Origin: JAKZSU01 sp047517485
GTDB taxonomy: Bacteria; Pseudomonadota; Alphaproteobacteria; UBA7887
Assembly: GCA_047517485.1 (NCBI GenBank)
Contig: JAKZSU010000124.1
Span: 1 to 10,547 of the forward strand
Length of the DNA: 10,547 bases
Reading direction: 5' to 3'
Shown: positions 5,436-10,547 of the stretch, one piece after another
Layout: every line of letters starts with the position of its first letter
How positions within the stretch are numbered: the stretch's first letter is position 1
Notes under the pieces: model-generated
What the model was told of the DNA's origin: nothing
The model's input: only the letters and a program-made list of their open reading frames with translations
Databases searched by the model: none
Program-made: the position numbers and the translations under genes

Positions 5436-7688
5436 ATGTCAGACCCCTTCGATCTCAGCGATATCGAGCCCGAGGCGGCGGCGCCGACGGGCGCCCGCTA
5501 TTTGGATGTGCTCAACGCCGATCAGCGCAGCGCGGTCGAGGCGGTCGACGGTCCGGTGCTCGTGCTCGCCGGCGCCGGTACCGGCAAGACCAGCGTGCTC
5601 ACCACCCGGCTCGCGCACATTATCGAAAGCGGCCACGCCCATCCCGGCCAGACCCTGACCGTCACCTTCACCAACAAGGCGGCGCGCGAGATGCGCGAGC
5701 GCGTCGAGCAGCTGCTCGGGCGCTCGGTCGAGGGCTGGTTCCTCGGCACTTTCCATGCGGTCGCCGCGCGCATTCTGCGCCGTCACGCCGAGGTAGTGGG
5801 CCTCACTTCGAGCTTCACCATCATCGACACCGACGACCAGGTGCGCTTGATCAAGCAGCTGCTCATCGCCAACGACATCGACGACAAGAAATGGCCCGCC
5901 CGGGTCCTCGCCAGCATCATCAGCCGCTGGAAGGATCGCGGCCTCACCCCGGACGCGGTATCGGGCGAGAACCAGTCCGAATTCGCCAACGGCCGCGCGA
6001 TCGAGCTCTACCGCCAATACCAGGACCGCCTGGCGACCCTGAATGCCGCCGATTTCGGCGACCTCTTGCTGCATAACTTGCGGCTGTTCAACGCCGAACC
6101 CGCGGTCCTCGCCGACTACCAGGAGCGGTTCCGCTATCTCCTGGTCGACGAATACCAGGACACCAACGTCGCGCAATATCTCTGGCTCCGCCTGCTCGCG
6201 CAAAAGCACAAGAACATCTGCTGCGTCGGCGACGACGATCAGTCGATCTACGCCTGGCGCGGCGCCGAGGTCGGCAACATCCTGCGTTTCGAGCACGACT
6301 TCCCCGGCGCCAAGGTGGTGCGGCTTGAGCGCAACTACCGCTCGACCCCGCATATTCTCGCCGCCGCCTCGGGGCTGATCGCCCACAACGAGGGCCGTCT
6401 CGGCAAGACCCTGTGGACCGAGGTCGAGGCCGGCGACAAGGTCGCCGTGCGCGGCACCTGGGACGGCGCCGACGAAGCGCGCACCGTCGCCGAGGAAATC
6501 GAAAGCCTGCAACGCCGCGGCCACCTGCTGGCGCAGGTCGCCATTTTGGTGCGCGCTAGCTTTCAAACCCGCGCCTTCGAGGAACGTTTCATCCAGATCG
6601 GCTTGCCCTATCGGGTGATCGGCGGGGTGCGCTTTTACGAACGCCTCGAGTTGCGCGACGCCATCGCCTATCTCCGCTGCATCGCCCAGCCCGCCGACGA
6701 CCTCGCCTTCGAGCGCATCGTCAACAAGCCCAAGCGCGGCATCGGCGACGCCAGCGTGCAGACGATGAACCTGCACGCCCGCGCGCGCGGCATCCCGCTA
6801 CTCGCCGCGGCACGCGAACTGGTCGAATCCGATGAGCTCCGCGGCCGCGCGCGCAACGCGCTGCGCAAGCTGTCGGACGACATCGACCGCTGGCGCGTCA
6901 CGGCCCAGACGACAACGCCCGCGCGTCTCGCCGAAATGGTGCTCGACGAATCCGGCTATACCGAGATGTGGCAGAACGACAAATCGGTCGAGGCCCCGGG
7001 CCGGCGGGAAAACCTCAAGGAGCTGATCACCGCGCTCGCCGATTTCGAGGATCTCGAGGAATTCCTCGAACACGTCGGCCTGGTGATGGACACCACCCGG
7101 GACTCCGGCGACGACATGGTCAACATCATGACCCTGCACGGCGCCAAGGGGCTCGAATTCGACAGCGTCTTCCTGCCCGGCTGGGAGGAGGAGCTGTTCC
7201 CCAACCAACGCTCGCTCGACGAAGGCGGGATCGCCGCGCTCGAGGAAGAACGCCGCCTCGCCTACGTCGGCCTCACCCGCGCGCGCCGCCGTGCCACCAT
7301 CCTGTATGCCGCCAACCGCCAGATCTTCGGCCGCTGGATGATGTGCGCCCCGTCGCGGTTCGTCGCCGAACTGCCACCAGATCATATCGAGCGTGAATCG
7401 GTCTCCGGCGCCTATTACGGCGATACGGTCACCGCCGATACGCATACCGCCTTCGACCGCCCAACCATCGGCAACCGACCCAGCAACTGGCAACGCAACG
7501 CCGCCGCGCCGATGATCCCGATCGAGACCCACGACCACGCGCCAGGCACCTTCAGCGCCGGCCTCCGCGTCTTCCACCAAAAATTCGGCTACGGCGTGAT
7601 CAACGCGGTCGATGGCAACAAACTCGAAATCGCCTTCGACAAAGCCGGCATCAAAAAAGTAATGGACAGCTTCGTCTCACTGGCGTGA
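5436..7688 (+). CDS. uvrD: UvrD/PcrA-type superfamily 1 DNA helicase
   Basis: A 750-residue ATP-dependent 3'-5' DNA helicase acting in nucleotide excision and mismatch repair and in clearing stalled replication or transcription complexes. All SF1A motifs are present in order: Q-motif region LNADQRSAV (26-34), Walker A AGAGTGKT (45-52), motif Ia TFTNKAA (77-83), motif II VDEYQD (237-242), motif III GDDDQSIYAWRG (265-276), motif IV NYRS (300-303), motif V TLHGAKGLEF (566-575) and motif VI VGLTRAR (611-617). The C-terminus, from FHQKFGYGVINAV to KVMDSFVSLA, is the Tudor-like module that contacts RNA polymerase in UvrD and PcrA. Length is typical. The ATG 5436 start keeps a short acidic N-terminal extension. 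The 3' end overlaps the convergent AraC gene by 12 bp. UvrD and PcrA cannot be separated by eye; UvrD is the usual proteobacterial name. Confidence 0.95.
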   Translation: MSDPFDLSDIEPEAAAPTGARYLDVLNADQRSAVEAVDGPVLVLAGAGTGKTSVLTTRLAHIIESGHAHPGQTLTVTFTNKAAREMRERVEQLLGRSVEGWFLGTFHAVAARILRRHAEVVGLTSSFTIIDTDDQVRLIKQLLIANDIDDKKWPARVLASIISRWKDRGLTPDAVSGENQSEFANGRAIELYRQYQDRLATLNAADFGDLLLHNLRLFNAEPAVLADYQERFRYLLVDEYQDTNVAQYLWLRLLAQKHKNICCVGDDDQSIYAWRGAEVGNILRFEHDFPGAKVVRLERNYRSTPHILAAASGLIAHNEGRLGKTLWTEVEAGDKVAVRGTWDGADEARTVAEEIESLQRRGHLLAQVAILVRASFQTRAFEERFIQIGLPYRVIGGVRFYERLELRDAIAYLRCIAQPADDLAFERIVNKPKRGIGDASVQTMNLHARARGIPLLAAARELVESDELRGRARNALRKLSDDIDRWRVTAQTTTPARLAEMVLDESGYTEMWQNDKSVEAPGRRENLKELITALADFEDLEEFLEHVGLVMDTTRDSGDDMVNIMTLHGAKGLEFDSVFLPGWEEELFPNQRSLDEGGIAALEEERRLAYVGLTRARRRATILYAANRQIFGRWMMCAPSRFVAELPPDHIERESVSGAYYGDTVTADTHTAFDRPTIGNRPSNWQRNAAAPMIPIETHDHAPGTFSAGLRVFHQKFGYGVINAVDGNKLEIAFDKAGIKKVMDSFVSLA

Positions 7689-8564
7689 CGCCTCGCGATA
7701 GGCCGCCGGCGATACGCCGAACACACTCGCGAACGCGCGGGTGAAATACGATCGGCTTTCATAACCCACCGCCGTTCCCACCGCCTTGATCGGCGCGTCG
7801 CCGGCGGCGAGCAGCGATGCCGCGCGGCGGACCCGGACTTCCTTGAGAAACTCGATCGGCCCGCGCCCGAACGCGGCGGTGAAATGTTCGGCGAACGACG
7901 ACCGGCTCATGCCGGCGGCGTCGGCCAAACGCTCGACCGTGTGCGGCGCTTCCGGCGAGTCCACCATCGCCTCGACCGCCCGCGCCAGGCGTTCGTCCTC
8001 GAGCGCCGACAGCCAGGGAACGCGGCACTCGCCGCTTTCGCAATAGCGCCTGAGCACCAGCACCAGACATTGCTGCATCAGCGCGCGGATCAAGGTGTCG
8101 CTGCCCGGTTGCGGATGCAACATTTCGCCGAGCAACGATTCGAACGCGGTGGCGAAAACCGAATCCGTGGTGCCGTCGATGGCGATCGGTTCGGGCAGAT
8201 ACTCGAACAGACCGTGCCCGGTGCGATAAGTCGCGCCTACCGTGCCGCACACCATCACCGCCTCGCCGTCGCGCACCGGCTCGTCGAGCACCAACAGGTC
8301 CGAAGCGGAGGCCGCCTCGTGACCTTCGCCCGCCGCCGCGAAACGCTGCGCGGTGGCCGCCGGGACGATCACCGCGTGGCCGGCGGCGAGATCGATGTCG
8401 CGGTGTCCGGACAGGTGAATCCGGCCGGCGCCGCTCAGCAAATAATGAATGGCGGCGGTCTCGCTGCGGCCGAGATCGATCTGCCGCCCGGCGCCGACCC
8501 GGCACACCGCGAACGGGCGCACCGCGATGTCGAGCCCCTGCATCAATCGCTCAAGCAATATCAT
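7677..8564 (-). CDS. AraC-family transcriptional regulator with N-terminal cupin
   Basis: A 295-residue DNA-binding regulator. The N-terminal cupin-type sensing domain (about 1-170) includes IHYLLSGAGRIHL, GHAVIVPAATAQRF and the GHGLFEYLPEPIAI segment typical of the AraC-linked Cupin_6 type. The C-terminal double helix-turn-helix domain (about 195-293) has the first HTH at TVERLADAAGMSRSSFAEHFTAAFG and the second at PIKAVGTAVGYESRSYFTRAFASVFGVSPAAYR, the classic AraC signature. Start: ATG 8564 gives MILLERLMQGLDI, which fits the family's usual beginning, with GGGG about 7 bases upstream. GTG 8654 or ATG 8642 would run into the promoter region and lack properly spaced ribosome binding sites; ATG 8543 is also possible. 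It is divergent from the cysteine hydrolase across 121 bp, so it probably controls that gene. The ligand is unknown. Confidence 0.9.
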   Translation of the reverse strand: MILLERLMQGLDIAVRPFAVCRVGAGRQIDLGRSETAAIHYLLSGAGRIHLSGHRDIDLAAGHAVIVPAATAQRFAAAGEGHEAASASDLLVLDEPVRDGEAVMVCGTVGATYRTGHGLFEYLPEPIAIDGTTDSVFATAFESLLGEMLHPQPGSDTLIRALMQQCLVLVLRRYCESGECRVPWLSALEDERLARAVEAMVDSPEAPHTVERLADAAGMSRSSFAEHFTAAFGRGPIEFLKEVRVRRAASLLAAGDAPIKAVGTAVGYESRSYFTRAFASVFGVSPAAYREASRQ

Positions 8565-8685
8565 CCCAAAACCCCGCGCCGCCGTCGCAACCTGGACGAT
8601 AGGGCACAGGTCCCGGACCACCGGGAACGGCACTTGCGCCATCCTCCCAGGCACCAGAGGAACACAGTTTTAGGGAGATTCAGCA
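8565..8685. promoter_or_regulatory. Divergent control region between AraC regulator and hydrolase
   Basis: This 121-bp gap must carry both promoters. It contains a perfect inverted repeat, TCCCGG-ACCA-CCGGGA (8611-8626), near its middle, a candidate operator or hairpin. The sequence AGGGAG (8672-8677) is a strong ribosome binding site for the hydrolase ATG at 8686. No convincing -35/-10 pair is seen, as expected for an activator-dependent promoter. Confidence 0.45.
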
Positions 8686-9498
8686 ATGAAATCGCATCAC
8701 AGCCCCGTCATCGCCAAAGTCACCGGCGCCGCGACCATCGTGGCCGCGCTCGGCCTGCTCTTCGCCTGGCAGGCGCCGCACGGCGCCACCGCCGCCGACG
8801 ACCCCTACGCCGACCCCGCCGAGCCAGCGCTGCCGCAAACCACCATGGCGGTCGATCTGTCGAATACCGCGCTGGTGATCACCGATCCGCAGATCGATTT
8901 CCTCAGCCCCGACGGCGTCGCCTGGGGCGTGGTCGGCGCCAGCGTCGAGCGCCACGACACGGTGGCCAATCTCGAGCGCCTGATGGTCGCGGCGAAAGCC
9001 GCCGGGATGACGGTGGCGATCTCGCCGCATTATTATTATCCCACCGATCACGGCTGGAAATTCGGCGGCCCGCTCGAAAAACTGATGCACGCGATCGGCA
9101 TGTTCGACCGCCCGAGCCCGCTGTCTGTCGACGGTTTCACCGGCTCCGGCGCCGATTTCATGCCGCAGTACAAGCAATATATCGAGGACGGCCAGACGCT
9201 GATCGCCTCGCCGCACAAGGTCTACGGCCCCGAGGCCAACGATCTCGCGCTGCAACTGCGCAAGGCCGGCATCGACCGCGTCATTCTCGCCGGCATGTCC
9301 GCCAACCTCTGCGTCCAGGCGCACTTGCACGAACTGCTCGAAATGGGTTTCGAGGTCGCGGTGGTGCGTGACGCCACCGCCGCCGCGATGCTGCCCGAAG
9401 GCGACGGCTACCTCGCCGCGCTGATCAACTTCCGCTACATCGCCAACGCGCTGTGGACTACCGAAGAGGCGGTGGCCCTGATCGGCGGCGCCTCCTGA
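8686..9498 (+). CDS. Exported cysteine hydrolase, isochorismatase family
   Basis: A 270-residue alpha/beta hydrolase-like protein of the isochorismatase/nicotinamidase superfamily, which cleaves amide or vinyl-ether bonds in small molecules. The catalytic triad is visible: D67 in ITDPQIDF, K178 in SPHKVYGP, and nucleophile C209 in GMSANLCVQAHLHE, where the residues before the Cys fit the family's cis-peptide. The N-terminus has a basic start, a hydrophobic core (12-28) and a likely signal-peptidase site near ATA-AD (34-38), predicting Sec-dependent export. Start ATG 8686 has AGGGAG 8 bases upstream. An internal ATG (M54) just before the catalytic domain would give a cytoplasmic form but lacks comparable support. 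It is divergent from the AraC regulator, which probably senses its substrate or product. The substrate is unknown; no siderophore or NAD genes are nearby to suggest one. Confidence 0.88.
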   Translation: MKSHHSPVIAKVTGAATIVAALGLLFAWQAPHGATAADDPYADPAEPALPQTTMAVDLSNTALVITDPQIDFLSPDGVAWGVVGASVERHDTVANLERLMVAAKAAGMTVAISPHYYYPTDHGWKFGGPLEKLMHAIGMFDRPSPLSVDGFTGSGADFMPQYKQYIEDGQTLIASPHKVYGPEANDLALQLRKAGIDRVILAGMSANLCVQAHLHELLEMGFEVAVVRDATAAAMLPEGDGYLAALINFRYIANALWTTEEAVALIGGAS

Positions 9499-9523
9499 CC
9501 CCATACCCCGAGGTACCGCTGAA

Positions 9524-9551
9524 GGTGACGCCGGCTCACGCCGGCGTCATC
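9524..9551. terminator. Strong hairpin downstream of the hydrolase gene
   Basis: TGACGCCGGC (9526-9535) and GCCGGCGTCA (9540-9549) form a perfect ten-base-pair stem with a four-base TCAC loop. A G-U and a G-C pair can extend it to 9524-9551. It lies 26 bases past the hydrolase stop. There is no T-run, so it may act with Rho, protect the mRNA end, or be a dispersed palindromic repeat. Confidence 0.5.
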
Positions 9552-9638
9552 GCCGCCATGGCGCACGGGAGCGAAGTCCGAATGTGGCAATGAGACTTTG
9601 GCCTTGCCACCGGCATCGATTGCCGCACACTCCCCGCA

Positions 9639-10415
9639 ATGAGCGACCCGGAGACACCCGAACAAAGGCCGCCCACCGCGTGGCAAGTCGAAATCACCGT
9701 GCAACGGCGTGACGCGGCGTTATTCGAAGGCGTTTTCGCCGCCGCCGAGTCGGTCTCCAGCTCCGCCGCGGGCGATGACACCTGGTGCCTGCGGGCGATT
9801 TTCACCACCCCGCCGCCGCGCGCGTTGATCGAGGCCTCGATCGCGCTGGCCGCCGGCACCGCGATGGTGGCGCCGCCGCGGCTCAGCATTGAACCCCTCT
9901 CCGACAAGGACTGGGTGGCCGAGGGTCTCAAGCACCTCGACGCGGTCAGGGTCGGGCGGTTTTTCATCCGTGGCGGCCATGTCCCGGCCTGTGGCATCCC
10001 CGGCCGCATCGATCTGCAGGTCGAGGCCGGCCAGGCGTTCGGCACCGGCCATCACGCCACCAGCGCCGGCTGCCTCGCCGCGCTCGATCGTCTGTCAAGG
10101 CGGCGGCGTTTTGAGAACCCGCTCGATATGGGGTGCGGCACCGGGGTCCTCGCGATGGCGATCGCGCGATTGTGGAGGCGCCCGGTGCTCGCCGTCGACG
10201 TCGATCCGATTGCGGTCGCGGTCACCCGGCAAAACGCGCTGAAGAATAACCTTCACCATTTGATCCGCGCCGAAATCAGCGACGGCTATGCGTCGCGCCT
10301 TGTCCGGTCGACCGCGCCCTACGACCTGATCGTCGCCAACATCCTGGCGCGCCCCCTGGTCGCCATGGCCCCGGCGCTGGCGCGTGCGCTACGCCCCGGT
10401 GGCAACGTGACCTGA
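9639..10415 (+). pseudogene. prmA: Ribosomal protein L11 methyltransferase, C-terminus cut off by IS3-type insertion
   Basis: PrmA trimethylates ribosomal protein L11 using S-adenosylmethionine. The N-terminal substrate-recognition domain begins with WQVEITVQRRDAALFE. The linker carries AFGTGHHAT (133-141), the PrmA form of 'AFGTGxHxTT'. The methyltransferase fold shows SAM motif I LDMGCGTG (162-169), the acidic loop VDVDPIAV, and NILARPL (234-240), the PrmA version of 'NILAxPL'. The frame is intact to LRPGGNV (residue 257), where the family continues with a 'xLSGxL' strand and further C-terminal elements, roughly 30-45 residues. Here it reads one Thr and a stop, because an IS3-type end begins at 10408. 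The SAM site survives but the final strands are lost, so the protein is probably inactive or unstable. The remaining prmA codons may lie beyond the element. No ribosome binding site is obvious before ATG 9639. Confidence 0.9.
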
Positions 10416-10445
10416 GCCCCAAAAGTACCCTCATCTGATAGGAGA

Positions 10446-10467
10446 GTCCGTCACAGAGGAGACGGAC
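10446..10467 (+). promoter_or_regulatory. Hairpin enclosing the OrfA ribosome binding site
   Basis: GTCCGTC (10446-10452) pairs perfectly with GACGGAC (10461-10467), leaving an eight-base loop, ACAGAGGA, that contains most of the ribosome binding site AGAGGAG. The ATG follows the stem directly. It may limit transposase translation. Confidence 0.45.
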
Positions 10468-10547
10468 ATGAGGCAATCACGGTTCACGGCCGAACAGATC
10501 ATCGCGATTCTGGCGGAGCAGGAGCGCGGCATGAGGACGGCGGAGGT
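10468..10547 (+). CDS. IS3-family transposase OrfA, N-terminal fragment
   Basis: Twenty-six complete codons are open to the window edge, beginning MRQSRFTAEQIIAILAEQER and continuing GMRTAEV. This closely follows the IS3-family OrfA start 'SRFTEEQIIxxLxExExGxxxxEVCRxHGIS', the first helices of its helix-turn-helix DNA-binding domain. The start ATG 10468 has GGAG (10458-10461) six bases upstream. In complete elements OrfA is joined to the integrase-like OrfB by a programmed -1 frameshift; that part is outside the window. The gene points the same way as prmA, so read-through from prmA could enter it. Confidence 0.85.
   Translation, partial: MRQSRFTAEQIIAILAEQERGMRTAE

Larger units (their letters stand above)
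10408..10547 (+). mobile_element. IS3-family insertion sequence, left end (runs off right edge)
   Basis: The prmA reading frame breaks at 10408, where a terminus beginning TGACCTGAGCCCC starts. It begins with TG, as IS3-family ends do, and resembles the IS407-type terminal repeat. Sixty bases later a transposase OrfA begins. The right end and target-site duplication lie outside the window, so the left boundary is inferred from where prmA homology stops and may be off by a few bases. Confidence 0.75.

Noticed and set aside
5439..6776. 445-codon minus-strand frame opposite the helicase
   Set aside because: Mirrors conserved helicase motifs on the other strand; no recognisable domain.
7884..9371. 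495-codon plus-strand frame spanning the AraC gene, control region and hydrolase gene
   Set aside because: It is antisense to AraC and out of frame with the hydrolase; Arg/His-rich with no domain.
1..10547. CRISPR array, tRNA or rRNA genes, toxin-antitoxin or defence operon
   Set aside because: No regularly spaced repeats, cloverleaf-like sequence or matching protein families were seen on reading the window.

Overview
The window is GC-rich bacterial DNA. Gene content suggests an alphaproteobacterium, possibly a Rhodospirillales-like lineage. The hints are a DUF4389 membrane protein, an FAD-linked D-2-hydroxyacid dehydrogenase, UvrD and PrmA in the same neighbourhood, and a very small flagellar-rod-like protein. 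This placement rests on recognition of families, not on a search, and no RNA gene was seen to confirm it.

Layout. Bases 1-66 (minus strand) hold the first 22 codons of an IS1595-type transposase that runs off the left edge. Its leader forms part of a near-perfect inverted repeat (82-131). An AT-rich, palindrome-bearing stretch without a convincing gene follows (132-331). Next is a divergent pair: an FAD-binding oxidase (332-1765, minus) and a hotdog-fold thioesterase (1837-2343, plus). A run of plus-strand genes then begins with a 79-residue protein resembling the joined N- and C-terminal helices of flagellar rod/hook proteins. It sits behind a consensus CRP-type site and a -10-like box. After it come a DUF4389 membrane protein, a ClC chloride transporter with two CBS domains, a MAPEG-family membrane protein, and a UvrD/PcrA helicase with its own very close promoter. 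The helicase meets an AraC regulator tail to tail with a 12-bp overlap. That regulator is divergent from an exported isochorismatase-fold cysteine hydrolase. Last comes prmA (ribosomal protein L11 methyltransferase), which loses its C-terminus to an IS3-family element entering at about 10408 and running off the right edge.

How the parts relate. Most genes are housekeeping or generic metabolism, and I see no defence locus, CRISPR array, biosynthetic cluster or clearly new multi-gene system. The most plausible functional pair is AraC regulator plus cysteine hydrolase. The DUF4389 and ClC genes are 12 bp apart and may be co-transcribed. The parts most worth a second look are the insertion sequences at both edges with the broken prmA, the minimal rod-like protein with its CRP-type promoter, a ClC protein lacking the internal proton glutamate, and several hairpins or palindromes in the gaps.
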